The notes beneath the pieces are model-generated. The model was not told the DNA's origin and searched no databases. It was given only the letters and a program-made list of their open reading frames with translations. From contig CACJRP010000004.1 of the NCBI GenBank assembly GCA_902595825.1, forward strand, positions 1 through 64,000: a stretch of 64,000 nucleotides of DNA. Reading direction: 5' to 3'. Position numbers and translations under genes: made by a program. Shown here piece by piece: positions 26,247-34,408 of the stretch (the first letter of the stretch is position 1; each line of letters begins with the position of its first letter). This DNA comes from an uncultured Bacteroidota bacterium. GTDB taxonomy: Bacteria > Bacteroidota > Bacteroidia > Flavobacteriales > Flavobacteriaceae.

Positions 26247-26263
26247 TAAGTTTTTTAAACTTA
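26247..26263. repeat. Perfect palindrome between the SpoU gene and mutS
   Basis: A 7-3-7 inverted repeat, taagttt/aaactta, lies in the 64-base divergent intergenic region. It may be an operator or a chance AT-rich palindrome. Confidence 0.35.
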
Positions 26264-26298
26264 AATATGAATTATATTAGTGTCTATTTGATTTTTTA

Positions 26299-28905
26299 AT
26301 GAGTTTGGATAAAAAGGTAAAATTAACACCACTGATGAAACAATACAACCAAATCAAGGTTAAATACCCTGATGCATTGCTTTTATTTAGAGTTGGAGAT
26401 TTTTATGAGACTTTTGGAAAAGATGCAATAAAGGCATCGAAAATTCTTGGTATCATTTTAACTAAAAAAGGTGCAGGAAGCATGAGTGAAATTGAACTTG
26501 CTGGATTCCCATATCATTCCATTAATAATTACTTACCAAAACTAGTCAAAGCTGGTTGCAGAGTAGCGATTTGTGACCAATTGGAAAATCCAAAACTCAC
26601 AAAAAAACTTGTCAAAAGAGGTGTTACGGAATTAGTAACTCCAGGAGTAGCGATAAATGATGATATATTAGAGCATAATAAAAATAATTACTTATCAGCA
26701 ATAACTTTTGGTAAAAATAAATCTGGGATTTCATTTATGGACATTTCAACCGGAGATTTTTCTTTTTTTTCTGGATCAATTAATCAAATTAAATTAATTA
26801 TTGAAAAGTATGAACCTGCAGAAATTATTATTTCAAAACTTTCCAAAACAGAATTCCTTTCAAATTTTGGGGAAGATTTCACGACATTTTTTCAAGAAGA
26901 TTGGGTGTTTGATTATGAAAATAGTTATGATTCATTAATAGAACTTTTTGAAACAAAGTCTCTAAAAGGCTTTGGAGTTGAAGATGATAATAAAGAGGGA
27001 ATCATAGCCGCCGGAGTTGTTTTACATTATCTCTCAGAGACACAACACAACAGATTGGCACACATCAAGTCACTGAAAAGAATTAATACTGAAAACTATC
27101 TTTCCTTAGATAAATTTACAACTAGAAATTTAGAGTTAAATTATTCGACTAATGGAGGAGTATCACTTATTCAAGTTATTGACTTCACATCAACCTCAAT
27201 TGGAAGCAGAGTACTTAAAAAATGGTTAAACTTTCCGTTAAAATCTATACAAAAATTAAAGCTAAGGCACAATCTTGTTGAAATTTTATTAAACGAAAAA
27301 TATTTAACTGAAAATCTAATTAAACATTTAAAAGAAATTGTTGACATCGAGAGAATTGCCTCTAAAATTGCTACAGGAAAAGTCAATCCAAGAGAATTGG
27401 TTTCATTAAAGAGAAGTATAGCTGAAATTCAAAAAATAAAAACAACGTTCGAAAAAAACAGCAATGATTTAATTGTTAAAACTGGAAAAAAATTAGTTAC
27501 ATGTAAAACAATTTTCTCTAAGATTGATAAAACAATTAAGGAAGATGTTCCTGTTTCAATTTCAAAAGGAAATTTTATTGCAGAAGGCTTTTCTAAAGAA
27601 CTCGATGAACTAAGAGGAATCCTAAAAGACGGGAAGTCAATGCTTGATAAAATCCTCAAAAAGGAGCTACTCAAAAATGATATCCCATCATTAAAAATCG
27701 GTTTCAACAACATATTTGGATATTATTTTGAGGTGAGAAATACTCATAAAGAAAAAGTTCCAAATGAATGGATCAGGAAGCAAACACTTGTGAATGCAGA
27801 AAGATACATAAATGAAGATTTAAAAAATTACGAAACAAAAATATTAGGTGCCGAAGAGAAAATACAGGAATTGGAATTGAGTTATTACTCTCAATTATTA
27901 AATTCTCTCCAAGAAAATCTTGATGGTATTATGGTAAATTCAACCTTAATTGGGGAAATTGATTGTTTTTTAAGCTTTGCCATCGCTGCTTCAAAATTTA
28001 ATTTCTGTAAACCTGTTTTCAATGAGTCAAATAATATTCAAATAATTCAAGGAAGGCACCCAGTTATAGAACAAAATCTAAAAGATGGTGAAATATTTAT
28101 CCCTAATGACATCGAACTTGACCAAGAAAATCAGCAGATAATGATGATAAGTGGCCCTAATATGTCTGGTAAGTCTGCAATTTTAAGACAAACTGCTTTA
28201 ATAGTTATTATGGCTCAAATTGGCAGCTATGTGCCTGCAAAAGAAGTAAATATTGGAATTACTGATAAAATTTTTACGCGTGTAGGCGCTAGCGATAATA
28301 TCTCTCAGGGGGAGTCTACATTTATGGTTGAGATGAATGAAGCTGCTGCAATACTGAATAATTTAACTTCTAAAAGTTTAATTTTATTAGACGAAATTGG
28401 AAGAGGTACAAGCACCTATGATGGTATATCAATAGCATGGGCTATCACAGAATATCTTCACGAACATTCATTTAAACCAAAAACATTATTTGCCACCCAC
28501 TATCATGAATTAAATGTGATGAAGGATAAGTTTAAACGAATTAAAAATTTTAATGTTTCTGTAATGGAAGGTGACAATAAAATTCTTTTTTTAAGAAAAC
28601 TTGAACCTGAGGGAAGTGAACATAGTTTTGGAATCCATGTAGCTAAAATGGCTGGACTTCCAAAGCAAGTGATTGATATAGCAAATCAAAAATTAAAGTT
28701 TTTAGAAAAAAGCCGTGATATTTCAAACAGAAAAAAATCTTTGTCAAATAAAAACAAAGAAATGCAGCTAAGTTTCATTTCATTGGATGACCCTTTAGTT
28801 GAAGAATTAAAACAAGAAATTTTAGAAATTGATATTGACAATTTAAAACCCTTAGAGGCTCTTCTCGTTCTAAATAAGTTGAAAAAAAAGATGGACAAAG
28901 GATAA
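26299..28905 (+). CDS. mutS: DNA mismatch repair protein MutS
   Basis: An 868-residue mismatch-recognition ATPase. The N-terminal mismatch-binding domain has the stacking Phe-Glu motif in 'RVGDFYETFGKDA' (FYE). The lever and clamp domains follow. The ABC-type ATPase carries 'MISGPNMSGKSAILRQ' (Walker A), 'TFMVEMNEAAAIL', 'LILLDEIGRGTSTYDG' (Walker B) and 'TLFATHYHEL'. The C-terminal part holds the dimerisation region. The Walker A loop reads GPNMSGKS, the usual MutS form. Length and domain order are those of MutS1. Confidence 0.97.
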   Translation: MSLDKKVKLTPLMKQYNQIKVKYPDALLLFRVGDFYETFGKDAIKASKILGIILTKKGAGSMSEIELAGFPYHSINNYLPKLVKAGCRVAICDQLENPKLTKKLVKRGVTELVTPGVAINDDILEHNKNNYLSAITFGKNKSGISFMDISTGDFSFFSGSINQIKLIIEKYEPAEIIISKLSKTEFLSNFGEDFTTFFQEDWVFDYENSYDSLIELFETKSLKGFGVEDDNKEGIIAAGVVLHYLSETQHNRLAHIKSLKRINTENYLSLDKFTTRNLELNYSTNGGVSLIQVIDFTSTSIGSRVLKKWLNFPLKSIQKLKLRHNLVEILLNEKYLTENLIKHLKEIVDIERIASKIATGKVNPRELVSLKRSIAEIQKIKTTFEKNSNDLIVKTGKKLVTCKTIFSKIDKTIKEDVPVSISKGNFIAEGFSKELDELRGILKDGKSMLDKILKKELLKNDIPSLKIGFNNIFGYYFEVRNTHKEKVPNEWIRKQTLVNAERYINEDLKNYETKILGAEEKIQELELSYYSQLLNSLQENLDGIMVNSTLIGEIDCFLSFAIAASKFNFCKPVFNESNNIQIIQGRHPVIEQNLKDGEIFIPNDIELDQENQQIMMISGPNMSGKSAILRQTALIVIMAQIGSYVPAKEVNIGITDKIFTRVGASDNISQGESTFMVEMNEAAAILNNLTSKSLILLDEIGRGTSTYDGISIAWAITEYLHEHSFKPKTLFATHYHELNVMKDKFKRIKNFNVSVMEGDNKILFLRKLEPEGSEHSFGIHVAKMAGLPKQVIDIANQKLKFLEKSRDISNRKKSLSNKNKEMQLSFISLDDPLVEELKQEILEIDIDNLKPLEALLVLNKLKKKMDKG

Positions 28906-28912
28906 AAACATA

Positions 28913-28945
28913 TTGTCTTATAATTAAAAATTAATTTTAACTTTG
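28913..28945 (+). promoter_or_regulatory. Promoter for the tRNA-Gly/tRNA-Leu pair
   Basis: TTG at 28913-28915 and TAACTTTG at 28938-28945 (TAnnTTTG) are 22 bases apart. The -7 element ends 9 bases before tRNA-Gly, the expected distance for a start at or near the tRNA 5' leader. Confidence 0.6.
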
Positions 28946-28954
28946 TTTGCTTTT

Positions 28955-29026
28955 GCGAAAGTAGCTCAGTGGTAGAGCGTCACCTTGCCAAGGTGAGGGT
29001 CGCGGGTTCAAATCCCGTCTTTCGCT
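28955..29026 (+). tRNA. tRNA-Gly(GCC)
   Basis: A 72-nt tRNA with acceptor stem gcgaaag/ctttcgc, D-arm GTAGCTCAGTGGTAGAGC, anticodon stem-loop caccttgccaaggtg (anticodon GCC) and T-loop GTTCAAATC. The discriminator is T and CCA is not encoded. Confidence 0.96.
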
Positions 29027-29035
29027 CTCAGTCCA

Positions 29036-29120
29036 GCTCGGATGGTGGAATTGGTAGACACGTTGGACTTAAAATCCAATGGCCATTGTGGCCGTGCGGG
29101 TTCAAGTCCCGCTCCGAGTA
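29036..29120 (+). tRNA. tRNA-Leu(TAA)
   Basis: An 85-nt class II tRNA, 9 bases after tRNA-Gly. Acceptor stem gctcgga/tccgagt, anticodon arm ttggacttaaaatccaa with anticodon TAA, a variable arm and T-loop GTTCAAGTC are present. Its 3' end is 6 bases from the stop of the convergent DUF1611 gene. Confidence 0.96.
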
Positions 29121-29126
29121 CTTTTA

Positions 29127-30164
29127 TTAACTAGTTAATAGGCTTCGACAAATTTTTTCTACTCCGTAACGAACTGGATCTGTAACTGGTAATCCTGTAA
29201 TTTTTGTTGTTTCATTAATTACCATCTGTGCTTCTTTTTCATTTAATTTTGATGTATTAAGTGAAACACCTATACATTTTGAAATTGGGAATGCACCAAA
29301 AACGTGAGCGAGATTTTGATTTAATTCAATGAACTTTTTGAGGTTAGGAATCCGGATATTTTCAGGATATCTTAAGTTTTGTTTTTCAGCCCTGTGACAC
29401 AATACTAAATGAGTTGGACAAGACCCTCTTATTAAGGGTAATGTTGCAGTACTGCCAGGATGAAGTAATGAGCCTTGGCCTTCTATAATTATTAAATCTT
29501 TTTTACCATATTCTAGCACTTTCCTTTCTACCGCTCCACAAGCATGATCAACTTTAAAGGCATCGAGGGGAATTCCGTCTCCAGTTATTGTTATACCAAT
29601 TTGACCGGTTGCAATAAATCCACTTTTTAATTTATTTTGTTTTGACCACGTTAAAACTTCTAAGGCAGTAGTCATTTTACCACATGCCATGTCGGTTCCA
29701 ACCATCAGAAGCCTTTTGTTATTTAATTGTGCTGCTTTTCCAGTCGCAATTTCAGGAACAAAATTCGGGACCCTAACATCCCAAATCCACTGATTTTTTT
29801 TAGAAATAAGATTACTAAAGCGATCTTGTAAAAGATCATGTAAACCATTAATTATTGATAATCCTTTTGATAATGCCATTTTAATCACAGGATACCAATC
29901 AGAAGGAACTTTCCCTCCACTTGGGGCTATACCAAGAATCAAAACTTCAGCTTTTAATTGAATAGCAGAATCTAAATTATTAACAATAGGGACTGGTTTT
30001 AAATTGGAATAATGGTCGCTTATATCTGTTTTCGAGTATTTTGAATCAATGACACAAACTATTTTGTTTTCTAAATACCTCAGGACTCCCATTCCCATTT
30101 TTCCATACTCACTGTAAATATGACCTTCCATGTAAATAGCTACATTTTGTTTTTTTTTAAGCAT
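29127..30164 (-). CDS. dgcN: DUF1611 protein, DgcN-like D-glutamate N-acetyltransferase candidate
   Basis: A 345-residue cytosolic protein of the DUF1611 family. It has an N-terminal Rossmann-like region ('AEVLILGIAPSGGKVP') and a C-terminal P-loop NTPase-like fold with 'LLMVGTDMACGKMTTALEV', 'VDHACGAVERKVLEYGKKDL' and 'LIIIEGQGSLLHPGSTATLP'. From memory, DUF1611 proteins paired with an enolase-superfamily racemase have been described as DgcN and DgcA in D-glutamate breakdown: DgcN acetylates D-glutamate and DgcA racemises N-acetyl-D-glutamate. This gene overlaps such a partner by 8 bases. The symbol rests on family and pairing, not on active-site proof. Many annotations carry the older label 'NAD-dependent epimerase'. 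Confidence 0.75.
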   Translation of the reverse strand: MLKKKQNVAIYMEGHIYSEYGKMGMGVLRYLENKIVCVIDSKYSKTDISDHYSNLKPVPIVNNLDSAIQLKAEVLILGIAPSGGKVPSDWYPVIKMALSKGLSIINGLHDLLQDRFSNLISKKNQWIWDVRVPNFVPEIATGKAAQLNNKRLLMVGTDMACGKMTTALEVLTWSKQNKLKSGFIATGQIGITITGDGIPLDAFKVDHACGAVERKVLEYGKKDLIIIEGQGSLLHPGSTATLPLIRGSCPTHLVLCHRAEKQNLRYPENIRIPNLKKFIELNQNLAHVFGAFPISKCIGVSLNTSKLNEKEAQMVINETTKITGLPVTDPVRYGVEKICRSLLTS

Positions 30165-31206
30165 AGTACATTTTTTTTAGTTCTCCACCATGACCAGGAT
30201 TTTCTGATACGGAAGTTATTCCGTTTATTAAATTGGTTCCGGTTGAAGGGTCCGGATTTAGATTATAATGAGAATCTAAATCTATGTGGTCGATGATACC
30301 ACTTATCGAAGCAGAGGCAGCAATCGAAAGGGAAGATTCGGACATACACCCTATCATGGTTTTTAGTCCGTGAGCCCGAGCGGTATTAATAATTTTTAAT
30401 CCTTCTGTGATGCCACCACACTTCATTAATTTTAGATTTATTCCATCTACATAATTAGCCCATAAAGGTATTTGCTTTGCATATCTACAGGACTCGTCAA
30501 GATAAATAGGCATTTTTCTATTTTCAAAAATATATTTTAAATCAGATTCACATCCTTCTTTTAGTGGCTGTTCTATGTAGTCTACTTCACGCTTGCTTAG
30601 CCAATTCATCATTTCAAGTGTTTGATTTACATCCCATCCTCCATTTGCATCGACTCGAACTTTTACATTGTAGTTTTTGGAAATTTGATATACCTCATTA
30701 AACATTTCCTTATCTGCGTCTAAGCCCAAAGGGTTCCCTAACTTTACTTTTAGAGATTTAAATTTATTACCTTTTAAAATTGTTGGAATTCTTTCTCTAA
30801 TTACTTCTACTGGATTTATACCAATCGTAACAGATGTTGGTTTACCAGGTTTTGGTAAATCTAAATACTTGTATAAGGGTTTGCCCGCTTTTTTTGCCTT
30901 CAAGTCCCAAAAAGCCATATCTAAAGATGCATACGCACATGGTGCAATTTTCATTTCCATAGCCCGATTGTAAAGTTTGTCAATGGATTCGTTTTTGATA
31001 TTTGTTGAGATAAAATACTCAAGTTGCTCTTTAACAATTTCAGCTGTTTCAGCATTTTCACTTTTACCCGGTGCTGATTCACCCCAAGCAGTGTAGTTTT
31101 CATCTTTAATTTTTAAAAATACATTCACAGATTGATCTTTTATTCCTCTACTTATCTGTAAAGGATATTTTTTTTTCAAAGGAACCGTATAAATCGAAAA
31201 CTCCAT
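30157..31206 (-). CDS. dgcA: Enolase-superfamily dipeptide epimerase / DgcA-like N-acyl-glutamate racemase
   Basis: A 349-residue member of the muconate-lactonizing subgroup of the enolase superfamily. All catalytic and metal residues are visible: Lys153-x-Lys155 ('SLKVKLG'), Asp186 ('RVDANGGW'), Glu212 ('YIEQPL'), Asp237 ('YLDES') and Lys262 ('LKLMKCGG'). The family includes L-Ala-D/L-Glu epimerases used in peptidoglycan-peptide recycling, and the DgcA racemase that acts on N-acetylated D-glutamate. The overlap with the DUF1611 gene favours the latter, but the epimerase role cannot be excluded. It is divergent from the peptidase run that starts at 31288. Confidence 0.82.
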   Translation of the reverse strand: MEFSIYTVPLKKKYPLQISRGIKDQSVNVFLKIKDENYTAWGESAPGKSENAETAEIVKEQLEYFISTNIKNESIDKLYNRAMEMKIAPCAYASLDMAFWDLKAKKAGKPLYKYLDLPKPGKPTSVTIGINPVEVIRERIPTILKGNKFKSLKVKLGNPLGLDADKEMFNEVYQISKNYNVKVRVDANGGWDVNQTLEMMNWLSKREVDYIEQPLKEGCESDLKYIFENRKMPIYLDESCRYAKQIPLWANYVDGINLKLMKCGGITEGLKIINTARAHGLKTMIGCMSESSLSIAASASISGIIDHIDLDSHYNLNPDPSTGTNLINGITSVSENPGHGGELKKMYYA

Positions 31207-31287
31207 GATAGCAATATAATTGTTTATTATATATTTATTGTTTTTAAATATTCATATTATTACATTTAGTAATCATACTTTTCAATT

Positions 31288-32373
31288 ATGAAAATAAATC
31301 TTTTTAATTTATTTATAGCTTCATTTATTGTAATAATTTCTTGTTCCGATTCCGATGCAGAATTGAGTGAAAAGGAAAAGGAAGCGGACAATTTAGTTAA
31401 TACCTTTATTGAAGAAAATAAAATTCCAGGGTTGTCAATTACAATATTAGATGGAGACGGCCATATAGAATACTCTAAAGGTTTTGGATATGCTGATCTA
31501 GAGAAAAAAATTAATATAAACCCTAAAAATTCAATATTCAGAATAGGGAGTTTTTCTAAAACTTTAGCTGGTACTGCGTTGATGAAAATGTATGAAGAAA
31601 ATAAAATTGAGATTGATAGTTCAGTAAGTTTTTATATTAAAGGACTACCGGCTGATAAAAAAAAAATTATCCTAAGACAAATTGCTGGACACCTATCAGG
31701 TATAAGACATTACGGAGATGGAGATGATATGAAGCTCAATTTAAATTATGAGAATACCTCTGAGGCATTGAACATATTTATTAATGACAGCCTGCTATTT
31801 GATCCAGGAACTAAATATAGTTATTCTACTCATGCTTGGACTTTGCTAAGTCTAGCAATGGAAAAAGCATACGGTGAAAATTTCATTGAACTGATGAAAA
31901 ACGAAATATTAAGTCCGCTTCAACTTAACAAAACCTTTGCTGAAGAAATTGATTTAGTTTTGAATGACAAGGTTACATTTTATGAAAAAAATGAATCCGG
32001 AGATATTGTTCTTTGTCCAGATGTAAACAATAGTTGGAAGTGGGCTGGAGGTGGTTACGTATCAACTACACAGGATATGGCCGACTTTACTTGGAAAGTT
32101 CTTTACACTGATTTCCTTTTGCCTGAAACTGTTAAGGAAATGACAGAATCTCAAAAAATTCCAAATGATAAAAAAACCAATTATGGCATTGGTTGGAGAA
32201 TTAGATACGATGATGAAAATAACTCTTATTTAGGACATACGGGGGGGTCAGTTGGAGGTACTACTTTTGTGTTTTCTTCCAACGATAAATCGGTAGTTTC
32301 AATAATGGCTAATATTTCGAATGCCTCTTTTGGCACTCTGCCTTATGAATTATTTAAAATTTTTAAAAATTAA
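31288..32373 (+). CDS. S12 beta-lactamase-fold serine hydrolase lipoprotein
   Basis: A 361-residue exported serine hydrolase of the beta-lactamase/S12 family. Members are D-aminopeptidases, esterases, class C beta-lactamases and MlrB-type peptidases. A lipoprotein signal peptide ends at Cys19 ('FIVIISCSD'). The nucleophile motif is Ser88-x-x-Lys91 in 'RIGSFSKTLAG', and the third motif is 'GHTGGSVGG'. The usual YxN second motif is changed to 'YSYSTHAW', so the catalytic tyrosine may be shifted. It is the first of four hydrolase genes in a plus-strand run; the next starts 4 bases later. A true antibiotic resistance role is unlikely from the sequence. Confidence 0.87.
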   Translation: MKINLFNLFIASFIVIISCSDSDAELSEKEKEADNLVNTFIEENKIPGLSITILDGDGHIEYSKGFGYADLEKKININPKNSIFRIGSFSKTLAGTALMKMYEENKIEIDSSVSFYIKGLPADKKKIILRQIAGHLSGIRHYGDGDDMKLNLNYENTSEALNIFINDSLLFDPGTKYSYSTHAWTLLSLAMEKAYGENFIELMKNEILSPLQLNKTFAEEIDLVLNDKVTFYEKNESGDIVLCPDVNNSWKWAGGGYVSTTQDMADFTWKVLYTDFLLPETVKEMTESQKIPNDKKTNYGIGWRIRYDDENNSYLGHTGGSVGGTTFVFSSNDKSVVSIMANISNASFGTLPYELFKIFKN

Positions 32374-32377
32374 TCTC

Positions 32378-34408
32378 ATGAAAAAAATTCAAATTTTAAA
32401 AGCAATTTTATTAATATTTATATCTAACCAAATAATTTTCTCTCAAAAGAAAGATATGTCTATAATAGACTTTTTAAATATTCCAGGTATATCTAGTGTT
32501 TCTTTATCTCCAAATGGTAACAAAATTGTTTATATTTTATCTGAAAGCGATTGGAAGGAAAATAAACAAATTCCAAATTTATGGTTGACTGACTTAAATA
32601 GTGGCATATCCCAAAAAATTACATTTGAGAAAAAAGGGCTTAGCAATCCCGAGTGGTCACCTGATTCCAAGTGGATAAGCTTTACCTCTTCAAAAGAGGG
32701 TTACATTGATGATGAGGACGATGAATTTGATTCAGGAAATAGTCAAATTTATTTACTACCAACCAAAATTGGTTCACCAAAAAAACTTTCAAATCATAGG
32801 ACTGGAGTTAGTAATATTAAGTGGTCCAGTGACTCAAAGTATCTTTATTTCATTGCAAGTGACCCAAAAACTAAAGAACAAATTTTAGCTGAAAGAGATG
32901 GCTATGACGTTTACAGTTTTGATAATAACCGTGAGCAGAAACATTTATGGAGGTTGGATCTAAACGGAAATGAAGAAAAAATTACAGATGGAGATTTTTC
33001 AGTTTTAAACTATGATTTATCTAATGATAATAAAAAAATTCTTCTTCAAAAGGGACCTAATCCATTTCTTGAATTTAGATCTCTAAGTGAGTTATGGATT
33101 ATGGATTTGGATTTATCAAGAGAAATTCAACTAACAAACAATTCAATTAGTGAATCGTCAGCAAAAATTTCTCCCAATGGAGACAAAGTGTATTTTATTT
33201 CTGCAAGTAACGGGAATTTAGAAGAGTATTACAATAGAAATCTTTTTGAAGTTTCAACGGATGGAATAAATCAACCCAAAATAATTTCAAATGACTTTGA
33301 CCACGAAATTTATTCTTTTGATTTTTCTAGAAAAAGGGGAGAGTTTTTTATTCTAGTAAACATGGGTGCAAGTACTCAGCTTTGGAAAATGGATATTTCA
33401 AAAAGAATTTTTTCACAAATAACAAATGGAAAGCATAGTCTGACTAATTGGGATTACAACTTAAAATCGAATTTACATGTATTTGGGATTAATACAATTG
33501 AAAATCCTGGGGATTTATATTTATATGGAAAAACACAAAAAAAAGTAACATCTCACTACGATTACTTAAAAAAAGAATTCAATTTACCAACTCAACAGGC
33601 TATTACTTGGACTGGAGAAGATGGTGTTCAAGTTGAAGGGATTTTATATTTACCACATGATTACAAGGAATCAAAAAGATATCCTTTAGTAGTTCAAACA
33701 CATGGTGGCCCAAGGTCATCAGACAAATATGGTTTTTCTAGAGGATCAACGAGGTACAACGCAGTTCTAACAGGTAAAGATTACGTCGTCTTACAACCAA
33801 ATTATCGAGGCAGCACTGGTTATGGTGACGCTTTTCTTAGGGATATGGTTGGTAGTTATTTTAATCAATCACACCTAGATGTAATGACTGGAGTAGATCA
33901 TTTAATTGATGAAGGAATTGCCGATCCAGATAAATTAATCAAAATGGGGTGGAGTGCTGGAGGCCATATGACAAATAAAATTATTACCCATACAGACAGG
34001 TTCAAAGCCGCCTCATCAGGTGCTGGCGCAGTCAATTGGATTGGCATGTATGCTCAAAGTGATGTAAGACTAAATAGAACTGCCTGGTTTGGTGGGGATC
34101 CTTGGCAAAAAAACGCTCCTATAGACGTGTTCTGGAATAATTCACCCTTAAAAGATATCCACAAAGTAAAAACTCCAACATTAGTTCTAGTTGGTGGAAA
34201 TGACAAAAGAGTCCCTCCACCACAATCAGTTGAATTATTCAGGGCTTTAAGAAGTTTAGGCGTTGAAACCAAACTATTAATTGCTCCTGGAGAACCACAT
34301 GGATGGAGAAAACTAAGCCATAGACTAACCAAAATTAATTCTGAGTTAGAATGGTTCGCTAAATATGCACTAAACAAAAAATATGAGTATGAAAAATATG
34401 ACCAATAA
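32378..34408 (+). CDS. Secreted S9 prolyl oligopeptidase-family peptidase
   Basis: A 676-residue exported peptidase. The ATG at 32378 is chosen over an in-frame upstream one because it follows the previous stop by 4 bases and gives a clean signal peptide ('LKAILLIFISNQIIFSQ'). A beta-propeller-like half with repeated 'SPDSKWISF'/'SSDSKYLYF' blades is followed by an alpha/beta hydrolase domain. That domain has 'QTHGGPRSSD', 'PNYRGSTGYGD', the nucleophile in 'GWSAGGHMT', Asp in 'VGGNDKRVPP' and His in 'APGEPHGW'. It resembles acylaminoacyl- or dipeptidyl-peptidases acting on short peptides in the periplasm. Confidence 0.91.
   Translation: MKKIQILKAILLIFISNQIIFSQKKDMSIIDFLNIPGISSVSLSPNGNKIVYILSESDWKENKQIPNLWLTDLNSGISQKITFEKKGLSNPEWSPDSKWISFTSSKEGYIDDEDDEFDSGNSQIYLLPTKIGSPKKLSNHRTGVSNIKWSSDSKYLYFIASDPKTKEQILAERDGYDVYSFDNNREQKHLWRLDLNGNEEKITDGDFSVLNYDLSNDNKKILLQKGPNPFLEFRSLSELWIMDLDLSREIQLTNNSISESSAKISPNGDKVYFISASNGNLEEYYNRNLFEVSTDGINQPKIISNDFDHEIYSFDFSRKRGEFFILVNMGASTQLWKMDISKRIFSQITNGKHSLTNWDYNLKSNLHVFGINTIENPGDLYLYGKTQKKVTSHYDYLKKEFNLPTQQAITWTGEDGVQVEGILYLPHDYKESKRYPLVVQTHGGPRSSDKYGFSRGSTRYNAVLTGKDYVVLQPNYRGSTGYGDAFLRDMVGSYFNQSHLDVMTGVDHLIDEGIADPDKLIKMGWSAGGHMTNKIITHTDRFKAASSGAGAVNWIGMYAQSDVRLNRTAWFGGDPWQKNAPIDVFWNNSPLKDIHKVKTPTLVLVGGNDKRVPPPQSVELFRALRSLGVETKLLIAPGEPHGWRKLSHRLTKINSELEWFAKYALNKKYEYEKYDQ

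Noticed and set aside
29125..29140. 16-bp palindrome tattaactagttaata as a terminator or operator
   Set aside because: It lies across the stop of the DUF1611 gene, is AT-rich and has no T-tract for the tRNA transcript, so I cannot separate it from chance.
31288..32373. Class C beta-lactamase conferring antibiotic resistance
   Set aside because: The second motif is altered and the neighbours are peptidases; it is better described as an S12 hydrolase.
34054..34377. Antisense open frame inside the S9 peptidase gene
   Set aside because: It has no recognisable domain and lies wholly inside a well-supported gene, so it is a shadow frame.
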